From Gavia stellata (lineage: Eukaryota > Chordata > Aves > Gaviiformes > Gaviidae), in NCBI RefSeq assembly GCF_030936135.1, contig NC_082611.1, positions 372,001 through 436,000 on the forward strand: a stretch of 64,000 nt of DNA, in the 5' to 3' direction. The notes beneath the pieces were generated by a model. The model worked only from the letters and a program-made list of their open reading frames with translations. It searched no databases and was not told the origin of the DNA. How positions within the stretch are numbered: position 1 is the stretch's first letter; each line of letters opens with the position of its first letter. The position numbers and the translations under genes are program-made. This document shows positions 22,633 through 35,600 of the stretch, piece after piece.

Positions 22633-25600
22633 CTGCCAACAGAAAACGTTATTATAAGCTTATAGCAGTGTCCCAGTTAAGGTAAGGGTGTAGTTCTTCC
22701 TACTGCTGCACCAGATTTTAGGATTCAGATCCCCTGCAGTGCCTGATCCCCCTCAAGTTAGCTCAGGGAACAGCGAGAAGTGTAGAAGAATAAGGATAAT
22801 ACAAATGACCTAGGAGACTTTTCTGCAAAGTTTTAATTACAGAGGATACTCGACTGACACGGGCAGTGGACCTACTCTTTTCAGCTACTAGAAAAGCAAA
22901 GCTGCTCATATGTGAAACACTAAAAGGGTAAGCACTAGACCAAAATCATTGACAATCAACATGTCACCACGGCCCTACGATTCCACTCAAGACAACTGAG
23001 AGGATTTAAGAATGAAGTGTCTGACCTATTGACCAAAACATTTTCCCCAAGTCCTACCACCAGTACCCTAGATAATAAGAAAATCATCCTCTTGAAAAAG
23101 ACTTTAGCAAAGACCTCTAAGCCTTGCTTCAACAGAATGCAGATTCATTATACCAGTAAATAATTAGAAAGAAGTTGTAAAACACATACCTAATCATGAT
23201 ATAACCAGCACAACTTCGGAGAAAGAAAATTATGCAGCTTTTATATATTAGAATTATTTAAGCATAGCAAAGCTGCTTAAGTAAACTGAAAACAGATGAA
23301 ATAATTAATTTAAGACTTTCAAAAACCTTATTTTCCCAAGATTCTTTCGCTGATGCAACATAGCCACTTAGTGGAAGATCATATTCTGGATTAGATACGG
23401 CTACCAGCTTTCGTATCACTAGAAATGTATGTGATGCATTTAAAATTTTGGTAAATTTGTAGGTGAAGTCATGCTAACTACTATGGAATAACCATGACTT
23501 TGCATTCAGTATAAAAAGGGAAAAAACTTGTTCAGCAGCACATTGTCTGTTAATACACAACCCTTTTGTCCCTTCCTCTCATGCTCTTGGTACTTTCTAA
23601 TCTCCGAGTCAAGACACGGTGTCCTTACTACCTGCATGCTACAGTTGCTCTGCTTACATCTGCCAAGTTCCCAGGTGGCATGATATTTTTGATTTCAAAA
23701 CCTCATGGTTCTCTCTGTGTGACTGAGTAAAGAGCAGAGAACTTCTCAGAAGATCGCCTTTAGCAGGACAGCGGTGTTGGGCTTTCTGCAGAACTTTTGT
23801 TAGATTCTGAAGTAGAAGAGACCATTGAAATGTGTTTGTTGATGCTGGTTCAAATACCCTCTGCTCCAGCTACCACAGCAGAACCACCTTTGACACTTCT
23901 AACAGATTTGAGTTTCACCAGCACACACGACAAAAGGAATTGGCAAGGGATCAGCAACTCTGCTGTGGTATAAACTTGTTAAGTGATTAGCTTAGGAAAA
24001 ATTTAATGACCTTTTGGAAGTATGCATGTGGGCGCTGTATACATTTAAGGATGTGCAGCCCCAGAGGCATGCTACCAAAGCCATATCCCCTCAAAAACCT
24101 GCAATCTCTAAAACTGGGAAGATTCTCAAGCACAGCTGCTAAATATTTCTTGTCAAATACTCAAACAGAATAAACACAAGGTAGGCAACAGCCAGACTCT
24201 TTCTCAGTTGAGTAACGGACACAAAAATCACTTCTTTATAAAGAAGACCACACCTTTTATTAATAAACATATCTACACCAATCAAACTGTTGTGAAATGT
24301 AGCAATAGAATCTTAATTTTTTTCAGTATATTTAGAAGTACTAGCACTTCACTTATGACGACTCTTTACTTTGGTATGGCAGATTCAGACCAAGGCAATT
24401 ACCGCACAATCCAAGTTTCTGCGCTTGTCAGAAAAGTCATGTTTAATGATACCACATTTCTTCCATTCTCACGTGCATGACTGACCAGTCTTTAAAACAA
24501 GCTTCTAAAGATTAAACATGAAAAATTTCAGTCTTAGAGGTTAAGGGATAAGAACATAGCTAGTGAAACCAGAAGATTAGAATGGAAACTCTTTTGTGAC
24601 CTCCTCCGAGGCAGTTACTGCACATCTAGTAATAAAGGACATACTTGAAAGACGCATTTCTCATAAATGCTCCAGAAAACTATTGCTCAAGAGCCGACCT
24701 TTTCACATTTTGGGAACAGACAAAACATGACTGAGCACAGATCTTTTGAAAAGAACACAAGTGCCTTTGCTGTTGCTCAGGAAAAAAAAGAGCATAAAAA
24801 AAAATCCTTCTTCTTTTCCTCCTTTTTCCCGGAATTCTCAAGAGAGGAAGCGTTAGCTTTCCAGTCTGTTGTTAGTAACACTGTCACATGACTGGAGTTC
24901 TGAGAAACTCGCAAACCTTTGCCAGAGAATCCTGTACCACATAAGCACGTATGAATCAGCAGATGGCAGAGAAAAAATATCTTCCCCATAGGAGAAAAGA
25001 TCTGCACACGTTGATGAAAACGGAGTTAACCCATACCTCTAATGAAACTGCAAACTTTTTTTTTTTTTAGTAAGAGTAGTGGACTATAAATCCAATGCAA
25101 AGGGAGAAAACTTTAAAATGGCGTTAGCTTTCCTGTCTGTTAGCTGTTAAGTTTTTCTTTGTATCAGATAATGAAATACCAATCTTAGAAAATGTATGTA
25201 ACACACATATAGAATACTAAAATCACAACAAACCCAGTAATCCCAATATATTTGTGGAAAGTAAGGTGTAAAAGACACGACTTCCCCAAAACAATGAAAG
25301 AAATCTCTATCAGGGCTAGAAGCATGTCTATGTGATTACTGGCACAAGTTATGGGCTTTTATCATTTATCATTTCTGCCTCTTGAAAAAAAAAGCGATGT
25401 GATTGAAAAGATTTCATTTACTGTCAAGAAAAACAGTAATAACTTCTGGTCTGGGCTTCTAAATAAATTAAGGTCGTATTTAATCTACAGGCATAATTTG
25501 TAAAATTGTTAAGCTCAAAGAGTAACTCATGCCCAAAAGACAAGCAATAGTAATTTCTACGTAAGGCTGCTTAATTTAGCTTTGCTGCAATTGTACAGGT

Positions 25601-26989
25601 AAAGGAGCACTCCCTATTTTAAAACTGGCTCTTTTTAAAATTGAAGCACATCTGGTCTTATGCTTTCTGGTTTAAAACACTGGCTGAAACTGCAGACTAG
25701 AATGAGATAAGCAGTATATAGCAAAGCGGAAGTTCAGCAACTGATTTTTTGATCAAAATTTGAAAAAAACAAAAAGTTATGGAGTCATTTCCCTCTTTTT
25801 AAAATTGCTGCTTTGATTTTTTTTTTCTAAGTGCCTATACAAAAAGGCAAACCTATGCGACCATAAATCATAATGCATACTGTTTGATATGCAACATGAC
25901 TGTCAGAGGCAACCACACAAAGTATGTGTACAGTGAAAAGCGTAGGCGTCTCAGAGAAAGTGGGTTTTCACAAGAATTTGGAAGTGGAGGAGGGAGTCCT
26001 GTATGCTAGACTAAGGAGGAGGTTTAGATGAAAGAGTAAACTGGAAGGTATTTAGACGTTCCAATAATCAAGGATGGCAACTTTGGTCAATGAAGGGCCA
26101 AAAGATAAAATTCAATAGTTCCCAGTTCGTGTTATCTAACTGAACAGTAAAACCATTCCCACATGCTTCTCGGCCATTCAATTAATACACCCTTGTGTCA
26201 ATGTTATCTCTTCTTGCTGAGAGCACTGCAGTGGAAAGCGCTGGGCAAGCAGAAACTCAAACCCACGACCAGGTCCTTGGATCACCAATTCTTCAGTGGG
26301 GCGGCTTTGTCCATTTTTTATCTTAAAGCAATAGTATGTGTATTATGCCCTTCTCTAACACAGTATTTCCTGCATCATTGTATGATCACTGAAGAAGGAA
26401 TTCAACTTCAGAATTGTGGATTTTAATGGAGCAAGACATTCTTTTAAAAAGAGTAATTTTACTAATATTTTAACATCATCCTTGTTCCACGAATTCCTTC
26501 ATGTAGTTTGGGGTACTTACCATTAATGTCATTTTACGCAACAAGATACAAATGATATCTGCATTTCTGGAGCAGGACAGAGCACATCTGGATAAACCTC
26601 TCCTCATAAATACGAGAAGAGCCTCTCAAAATGAGCAGAAGGGTTCTCTTTAAAAAAAACCTGTAACATGTCAATTTTCAGTTAGGACTTAAGCTGAAGT
26701 TTCTGCATTCCAGCGTATTTTCATATTGAGATGAGGGAAGGCAGAAAAGGGCATAATAAGACAGCATTTGGGCCTATGAGGAATACAGCACTTTCACGGG
26801 TTGTGACACACTGCAAATCACCGTCTGCAAGCAGCAAGGCAACTTCAGATATCTTCTGGTTTCGAACTGGCAGAAACTATGGAAACTGCTGGATTCGGAC
26901 AAGTTGGAAAAAACCGCCAAAACCACCACATGCCGAGAACAGCGCACTTCTGATGCCCCGCTTCTGGGGGTTGAGCACAACTTGTCCGT
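22633..26989. other. IL4R 5' intron, no coding content
   Basis: A/T-rich DNA between the start-codon exon of IL4R and the CpG island. That exon begins with an acceptor, so at least one 5' noncoding exon must lie upstream, most simply in the CpG island. I see no further coding exon, repeat family or RNA gene in this stretch. Confidence 0.6.
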
Positions 26990-29000
26990 AAGTCCTCTTA
27001 GACTCCACGCGCAGTGGGGGGGGTTTCACAGCGCGAACTGCGGGACTCGGGAAGGGCTCTGCAGCTCCGAGCAAGCGCCGCGCGGTGACGGCGCCGACGG
27101 CGGAACGCGGCTGCGGGCTCCAGCCGCTCCTGCGGGGGAGCGCGGGCAGAGGGCCCGCCGTCCTGCGCCCAGCCGGCAGGACTTCCAGCGGGGAGGGCTT
27201 TCTGGGAGCGACACCAGTCTCCTCCCAACCGCCTTCAGAGGCACACCCCCAAGGACGGGCCCCGCTGCCAAAGCCAACGCTTCCGCCGACTCGCGGGCTC
27301 CAGCCGCGCCCGAGCCGCCCCGTCCCGGGACGCGCCGGAGCCGAGCGGCGCCCGCGGCGCGGGGGTGCCCACGGCCGCGCGAAAGGGCGAGCGCGCCCCG
27401 CCGCCCCCGGCAGCTCCCGCCCCCCGCCCAGCATCCCTGCGGGGCCAAGCGACGTCTCCCAGCGGTAACCGGAATTCTGCCCGGGCCGTCCCGTGCCGCC
27501 GCCGGCCCGCTCGGCACGGCAGCGCCTGCCCGCCGCCTTCTCGGGCCAGCTCAGGCTGCTCCCCCGCCCGCCGGGACGGCCGCCGCAGCGGGGCCGGGGG
27601 CGCGGAAGAGCGAGCTCCTTCTCGGCACCGGGAGCAGACCGGCAGACGCCGCGGCAGCCGCGAGGCGAAAACCGTGCGCAGTCAGCCCCAGCCACAGTCA
27701 GGAGGAGCCGCGGGGGGTACCTTGCCTGGTCTGTCTCGCGGTCGGCGCGGCGGGCTCCCGAGCTCCGGTGCGGCCCGGGGCGGTCCCGGCCCCGCGGCAC
27801 CTGCGGGTCCGCCCCGACGCGGCGCCGCGCTCCCCGGATCTGCGTCCTCCGCGGCGGCAGCGCGGCCCGGCCCGGCCCAGCGCTGCGGACCACGCGGGCA
27901 CGCCCCGTCCCGCCGCCCCCGCTCTCAGCGCGGCGCCGCCGACGCCGGGCGGAGGCGGCCGAGCACGCGCGACGGCCCCGCCCGGGACGGCGGGGAGGCG
28001 GGGCCGAGCCCGGCTGCGGCTGCCCGCGGGGCCGCGCCGCGCTTCCGCGGCGGGAGGAGCCGCCGCACCGCCGGGGCCTGGCGCGGCTTGCGGGAGGACA
28101 GTGGGGGCACGAACCCCGCGGCCGCCGGCCCGGCAGCGCCCTTCCGCGGCGGCGCCACTCGGCCGGGCCCCGCTCTGCCGGAGCCGCGGGGGACGTTCGT
28201 CTCTGCCGCCGCCTCGGCGCAGGGCGCGATCGGGACTGGGCCCACCGCCCCTCCCGAAACGGTGCAAAACAGGCGGGGGACGCCCCCCATAGCGGCCCCA
28301 ACGCGGGGCGGGGCGGCGCCGCCCCACAGCAGCTCGTCCCGGGGCGGGGCCGCCCCCCCCAGCCGCCTTGTTCCGGGCTGGGGCCGCCGCTGCCGGGCCC
28401 CGGCCCCGCCTGCCGCTGAGCCGGCCGGTGGCAGGCGCGTGCAGCGAACGCCGAGCTGCCGAGCGTGGGGGGTCAGCGGCGCCGCAGGCCGGCGGGTGAG
28501 GCGGCCGGGGGAGCAGGGGGTCGGGCGGCCCGAGGCCGGGGGCGGCGGGGGCCGTTTCTCGACGGCTGCCCGTGGCTTCACCCGCGGGCTGCGCCGGGCG
28601 GCAGGCCTGGGGCCGAGCGGGCGGTGACGAGGCGGCGGCCGGGGCAGGCGGGAGCGCGGGCAGAGGCCGCCGGTCGCTCTGCGAGCCTGCCCGAGGAGAG
28701 CTGCCGCGAGCTGGGGCGGCTGACGAGGGCGCGTTTTGGCGCGTCCCCTTCAGCAGCTCCCCGCGCGCCGCAGCCTCAGCAGCGAGTCCGCGCCGGCAGC
28801 GCCCGCCCCGCGGCAGCTCCGGGAGCCGGGGCTGCGCTCGGCCTCGCGCCTGGGCCGGCGGGAGCGGCGGAGGGCAGCGGGCCGGGTTCTGTTCCGCCGC
28901 AGCTTGTTCGCTGGCCCGGTGCTGCTGGTCGGAGGCCGTCCGTGTGCCAGGGCGGAGCGGGAGCGGGAGGCTGTAAAAGCGGGGCGCAGGCGTCGTTTCT
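26990..29000. promoter_or_regulatory. CpG island shared by IL4R and NSMCE1 (head-to-head)
   Basis: About 2 kb of very GC- and CpG-rich DNA with abrupt A/T-rich flanks on both sides. Its long overlapping open frames on both strands, rich in Arg, Ala, Pro and Gly, are by-products of base composition. NSMCE1 departs rightward and IL4R leftward, so one island probably serves both. A donor-like CGGCG|GTGAGG at 28,496 on the plus strand could end NSMCE1 exon 1. A donor-like GGCAAG|GTACCC at 27,720-27,719 on the minus strand could end the first IL4R exon. Neither transcription start can be placed from sequence. Confidence 0.8.
28486..28500 (+). promoter_or_regulatory. Candidate donor of NSMCE1 noncoding exon 1
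   Basis: The NSMCE1 start-codon exon opens with an acceptor, so a noncoding exon must sit upstream. GGCG|GTGAGG at 28,495/28,496 is the best plus-strand donor I see in the right half of the island. Other GT sites in this GC-rich DNA remain possible. Confidence 0.3.
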
Positions 29001-29528
29001 CAGTCTGGTCAGTTCTTGGCCCTTTGGCTTGGAGCAGTCTGGAAGCTGCTTTTTCCTTGTGAACTGTTAACGATCGTTTGGCTGCAGCGGTCAAGGAGTT
29101 TCTTGACATGCTTTTAATTTAGCTCTGATGTTCTTCAGAACATTTCGAGGAGGATTTTCTGTCTGAAGTATGTTACACTCTAATTAGGCAAGTTACTAGG
29201 ATATGCAGTGAGCAGAAGCATCTAACGCAGACCTATGCAAGGTATTCCGTTGATTGTTACACACACGGCGCTATTTTTGGTTTGGGGATGTGATAGCGCA
29301 ACGCCTATGTTTTATTCCGTAGCTAAAATTAGTTGGACTTCATTTTTTGCATCCTTCTCCTAGAACCTTGGAGTTAGTCACCATCTGTATTCTGAGAACA
29401 ACCTGGGGGATCTGCTTTTTTGCCCTGATTCAATGTTAGAGAGTTTAATTGAAATCTTCTGTTGCTTGGACTGCGTATTTTTAATTTGCATGAACATGTG
29501 CATTAATTCCAGCTTACACCTCTTGCAG

Positions 29529-29672
29529 CACTTGAAGCCTGGTGGAGTATTGCGATGGCAGCTCAGATGACTGATGCTCATCGACGGTTCTTGCAGGTCC
29601 TGATGTCTCATGGGATAATGGAAGGATCGGAGGCTAGGAAATTACACAGGCACTGCTGTGAAATCCATAAAG
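29529..29672 (+). CDS. NSMCE1: NSMCE1 exon with start codon
   Basis: The acceptor CACCTCTTGCAG ends at 29,528, the start codon is at 29,555 and the donor is ATAAAG|GTGTGT after 29,672. It encodes the first 39 residues, including [12 protein letters not shown] and a following H-C-C-E-I-H, and ends in phase 1. An 8.5-kb intron follows. Confidence 0.94.
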
Positions 29673-32600
29673 GTGTGTCTCTCTTTTGGAGAAACAGTAG
29701 GGAGATGGAAGAACTATTTTTTTTTTCCTGGTGCAGCTTGCAAATGATTAGATTTCTGAAAAGCATACACCATCTAAAAAAAAAAAGTTAAAAAACTTTA
29801 ATGATGTGAGTGTTCTCTCTCTTTTCTGGAAGATAAAAATAACACAGCAATGTGGAAACTAAATTTTAATCAGGTCAGACTCATACAGAGCACTTTTTAT
29901 TTCAGCAAAGATGTTTTTTATAAGTTATACATTTAAAAAAACCCTCATTTTTGACACTGATAATGCTGAAATTTCCCAAATGTTTTCCTTCATACTTATT
30001 TGGAAAGATTTCCTTTGGAATATAATATGAAGTGTATGCTGTTATCCATCTTGAGTAAATCTGTCACATCTGACCAATTACATGGTCAGCTGGTTAGTTT
30101 TAATATATGTCATACCAAGCTGAATTTTATGGCACATAAAACAAAAATTTGGTTGTATACTATCAAATCTGTTTGAAGTTCATGTTCGAACTTAAGTAGT
30201 ACAGAAATATGTAATCAACTTGATAAGGATTTTTTTTCAGAGATCTGCTTACAGATCAGAAATCTGTATTTAATCTTCACTAATTTTGAAAATGTGGTGG
30301 GCACAAACCAAAATAAAGCTGTAATGAGTAATGTATTTAGCACTAATTAACCACTAGGTCTCAGATGTGTCAGTTGCTGGTTCCCAGAAAATAGTGAAAG
30401 AATAAAATCTCTCTATTTTCATCTTCTCCTTGTTTATGAACAAAATTGAAAAGGACAAGGAATGCGTAAGAACAAAAAGTGCTATTTAAAAGGAAACACC
30501 CAAATGCTGTTCAAATTAGTGATTTTAAACCATTACTATTGAAAGGCAGATAACGCCAACAAATGGTTAAATTACACATTCTGAGATCTAATACACACTG
30601 AATATATGTCTCAAGTTATTTCCTAGTTCTCTAGTATTTATGACTTTAAAAATAAAAGCCTTCTTAACAGTTATTTGAGGGGTTTAGTCAGTTCAGGATA
30701 TCTGTGTGAGTCTGTTAGAGAGCTGAACCAGTAACTGCAGGGGAACTGAACTGTTCAGTTGCTGGTGGCTAACCAGGGTGATAACTTTAGTATCACCATT
30801 GCTAACTAGTCTTCCTCTCTGTTAAGAGAGAAGAGACTGTAGTTGCTGGTGCGCACAACCTGTTGAACTCCATCTTGCTTTGTTGCCACAAGTGGAGTCC
30901 TTTCTGGGCGATGGCACTATTTATGTATTTTCCTTAGTCAAAAGGAGTCAAACGGACTCCATAGGTTTTCAAACTCTTGAGCCAAAAGAGCTTATTTCAG
31001 CACCTGCCCAAATTACTGACTGAAAAAACAGAAGCGTGGAAAAATAACGTTGCTTTTTACAGGTTTAATCCTGTATTTGTGAGAACCAAGCCACTGTGAT
31101 TTGTAAAAGAATTTATCATAAATGCCAGAGATGGCCTAAGCCAATAGCATGGCTATAATGAGTTTATTGTGCGCTAAGAACAAAGAACCTTAAGACAAAA
31201 AACTTAACAGCTAGATCATGTTTTCAGTATGCAGGATCCGTGAGCTGTACTGCAGTAAGAGCTGATAGAGTTATTTTTCATTAGGAAGGTCTATTTAATA
31301 GAAGGATTCAGAAAAAAATGGCTCCATTGCAAATGCTGCCTACCAAGTACTTGATATTTTTTCTGCATAGTGACAGTTGATGTATAATGGAAAAGTTTGT
31401 GAAATTACACAGATACAGTGTGCGAGTTTTAACTGTTCCAGTTTTATTAAATGCTCTACCTAGGAAAGCTTTTTGTCATGTTGGGAGACAAAAGTATGTT
31501 GAACTTGACTCACTGGATGGAACGCTCCCCCCTGCATTTGTTTTGGGAACAAAAGAACCAGTGATTTGACAAACCCATCCTTGTTAGGGGTAAAGTTAGC
31601 AGTACCACAATTTAAGAGATCGTGGTACAGCATTTTTATGAGGAAAATCAGCTGGACTGGACTGTTTCTAGATGAAGTTCTGATTTGGATGTAGTTTCTT
31701 CAATAACATCTTAATACTGCTTAGTGCAATCTGAACCATGTTTTTCAAATTGGATCAAAGCTAATGTTACTAAAACTAGCTTATTTGAATTAATTCCTTT
31801 CTCCTGCAGGTTGTAAGCATTACATAACAAAGCTGTCTCCTATCTATGACACTGGTTTCCTTAAATACAAAAGGATAAAAAAGCTGTGTCAAATGAAGTC
31901 AAGTCATAGAGTAACCAGCCTGTGCAGCCTCTGAGCAAAGTGATCTGGAAACTTTCCCTCTTGGTGTTCAGCATGTTCTCTTGTTCTGGTTTACTTCAAA
32001 ATCCTAAGCCTTTTGGCAAGGAGACGCCTTCTTATTTTTTGTGTATCACCTGCATGCTTCTTGTTCGCAGACAAGTGTCTGTGCTGTAATCTGCACACGG
32101 GTCTGAAGGAAAGCTCCAAACATCTATCTAAGTGCTGCGTAGGACCACTAGAAAGTGTACCATTCAGTTATGATACAAATTGCAGGCTTGTTGAGGAAGG
32201 TTATTATAATCACTAATACTTTTTTACTGTAATCCCTTAATGCATGCTCTTTCTGTCTGCATTGTGTTATGGCTTCTGCAGTTATGGAACATGTTATAGT
32301 AAAAACTTAAGTGCGAAGTTAAAGACATCTTGCAGATCTCTAGCGTTATATACTAGCTAAGGTACCACGACATTCTCAGCACCCTTTCTGGGGGGGCTTT
32401 GTGTGTTGTCCGTAGCTGGCTTTCCCTTTGTTTGTATAGTCAGGGAAATGGTAGTATCTGAGTTGGCAATTGCTGGACCCCTTTACAAGACACTATCTGT
32501 GGGAGGAGAATATGTAGTATATTATCCTGGCCCTGACCCCAGCCTGAAATCAGGAAACAGTAAAAATAGGAGAGTTTGTAGTTATTTTTCCTGCTGTCTT

Positions 32601-35600
32601 CCAAGCCAGCTGAAGTTTTTCAATAACTGAAGCTCTGGGTTTACACTACTCTGAGTAGTACAGCTGGAAAGATGGTGCCTCTCCCCTGGAAAACACATTT
32701 CTGTCTGTAATAGCACAATTTTTTTTTTTTTGATCATGGAATAAACATTGAGATTCATGTGCTCTCTATCCCGTGATAGGTTTCCAAGTTTATCTGTTTT
32801 TTCTTTGATTCAGCACATCTTCATTTGACGAGCATTTAAATATAACAATATTAGGCATTTTTGTGACCAGCGTTTAATTTTCCAAAGACATGGCCATTCA
32901 CAAGTGTTTTCTTTGCCACATTCTTCAAGGCCAGAAGGTTAACAGAAAACAAATATATTTTATTTTGCTATATTTTTCATGAACCTAAGGGTAATTTGGA
33001 GGGATAAAATCAGGTTGCCTTTCAAACCAACGGCCGTATTTACTGAAGGACAATATAACGTAACATTTATACAATTAATTATAAAATGTAACTGTATATT
33101 AACTTACAGTGAGGTTCACTAGAAAAATGGCTGATGCAGTCCATATATGAAAGGATGTTTAGAAAAATGGAAGAACGAGAGAAAACTGCTTTTTTCCTGC
33201 CTATTTGGATGTACGGAAGGAATGTATTGATTAACCATTCATTAACGTGGATCAGTATCAGACTGGCTTTTGTCTAACTGTTTTGTATTTTATTGAATGG
33301 GCTTGGTAGCTGAACTCAGAAGAAAGTAACTGTTAGTGTCAAATTTAGTCTACAGTCATACCAATTTCTTAAGCATAATATATTTCGTGCTTGGCTGTTG
33401 AAAGACCCACTAAATAAATTATATAGGAGAAACAGGGATTCATAGGAAGACAAGCATTTTTGCTTTATATGTTTTGTATGTCTTTTAGTACTTAGTATTC
33501 TAGGAGAAGCCCCAGCAGCTGCTCCTATATGTGACCCAGTGTGCTCATTATGCTTGTACCTTGTCTGCAAAGTTCAGCTAGAGCTTAGGGGAATTTTTCT
33601 TATTTGTGGTGGAATTTGCAGATAACCATCTGTTTGAAGGCTACGTTTTATGTTAGCAGAGAAGTGTTTGCATTGCAAAACAACAGAAAAAGCCACTGTA
33701 CAGTTGTTTTGATATTTTGCTTTATAGTGCATCAAATATGTCAAAACTAGAAAAAGAAAGCACGGCTCTTGGCTCCTCAAACTAGGTATTTTTGTGTAGA
33801 CAATGAAGAATATCACAAGGCACCAACAAAAAAGGGACTGGGGAAGATCAGTGGGAGTAGACAGCGAGATCACACAATTCCTCAGCAGTATTTTGCTATA
33901 GCGTAGTGAATGCTTTTAAGTAAATGCACTTCAGTTATTCCTCTTAAGTGTTGTGGGAGACGTGAACGCTGAGGAAATGTTCTGATGAAGATGAGATGAG
34001 GTTTTCTGGTGGATGGCTGTTCTTTCTCCCATCTCATCTGCATCATGTTGCCCATTACTAGTTCTGGAAGCCATGCACCTGCAGGGTTAGTGGTATTCCT
34101 GTATCTTGTCGCAATGCTACCCACTCTACAGGGACTCTTCTGTTTTTTCTGTGGATTTGTATCTACTTATCCACAGAATTTAAGGTCAGAATGAAGTAAT
34201 CTGTTTTTGTGTCCCAAGTAACGCAGGCCATATTTTCTGCTAAATATTTTTTGCTGCATATTGGATGACTTGTAGCTGGATTGAAACATAAAATGTAGAG
34301 AAGCTTATCAATTACTCATTTAGATATTCTGGTAATGAAGACTGACTACACCCCTTGGGTCAAAATTCAATACTCCCTGTGTTAAGATGACTGAAAAAAG
34401 ATGGGCTGTGTCAGTCTCAAGTTGTACTGAACCAGCATTGTGGCAGAGTGTAGGTGTTAGTCATCGCTCAGGTAGTGGGTTAGTGGTTACACTTTTAAAA
34501 CTGAAGTTTTGGCTATGAGTCCTTACCGAAGTTCATTAGAACTTTTCAAGTGTATCAGCATTGCAGTGCTGGTGAAAATCCATCTGAGCTGTTTGAATAA
34601 CTGAGTATTTTCCCTCGCTAAACTCCTCTGCAGTCTGATTGGTTTTGTTCTAAATCGTTGCGTTGCAGTACGCTACTAGAAGCAGCAACTTACTCTTCTT
34701 CCCAGTGATTCTTTTTCATGGGAAGGCTGAAACACGTGTCATAGATGTATGTGTAGAAAGAGGTTTAATGTGAATGGTTTCATACAAGTTTAAAATAATG
34801 TAAAGCAGGATACATACAAAAAAATTAGCAGTGAATGACGTAGTCTAGTCTACAATTCAAATATCATTAAGCTCTCTGAGGTAGGGATTGCCTGTTTTTA
34901 TGTATTTATGTATAATACTTTGTGCTATTACAAGGAAATGTTCTGGCTTGTTTTTGATGTTTAACAGAAGAAAAAAAAGGTATTGTACAACATGTTGTTG
35001 CAAAGTGTAATTAAGAATGTTTTGTTTTTAAAAAACTTTGTAAACAAACGTTTAGATTCTCTTACTGGTGATGGTCCTGTTGCTTCAGTTTTTTCTAGCT
35101 ATAATAAAAGTCAGATGGCAGCATTTTCAAATCCTGATAGGGAGCTTCTTATTATATTAATCATCTTGGTACTAAGAGTAACTGAAGGAAATGGGGGAAA
35201 AAAAAATCCAAACACCACCACGTTTTTTTCCTCAGTTAACTTTTCTGAATGTTTCATTCTTTTAGTCTTCTGTGAAATGAAAACTGAGTATCAGTGACTT
35301 AAAATCCAAAGTAATTTGTCATGTTACTCTTCATGGTTTATTCTATTTTTATATTTAATTCTAAAGTTTGCAAACTGACTAACTCTATGCCAAAAGCCGT
35401 TGTACAGTTATTAGTTCTTTAAATATGGTTTGATCTTGAAAATCAGCTGTAAATATCAACACCGGTCCTTAGTGGCTTATATTACATCTGCTCAGTGTCA
35501 TCAAAGTAGAAGAAAAACATGACATTTTTGTATTGCTACTTTGCAGACTAGAATTGTACTTAATCTTCTGCTTATTGAGAACATAGAAGCTGAAGTACGT

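Noticed and set aside
26877-28627. Several very long open frames on both strands in the first CpG island (up to 474 codons)
   Set aside because: They overlap each other in many frames and are Arg/Ala/Pro/Gly-rich with no domain. GC-rich DNA has few stop codons, so these are compositional.
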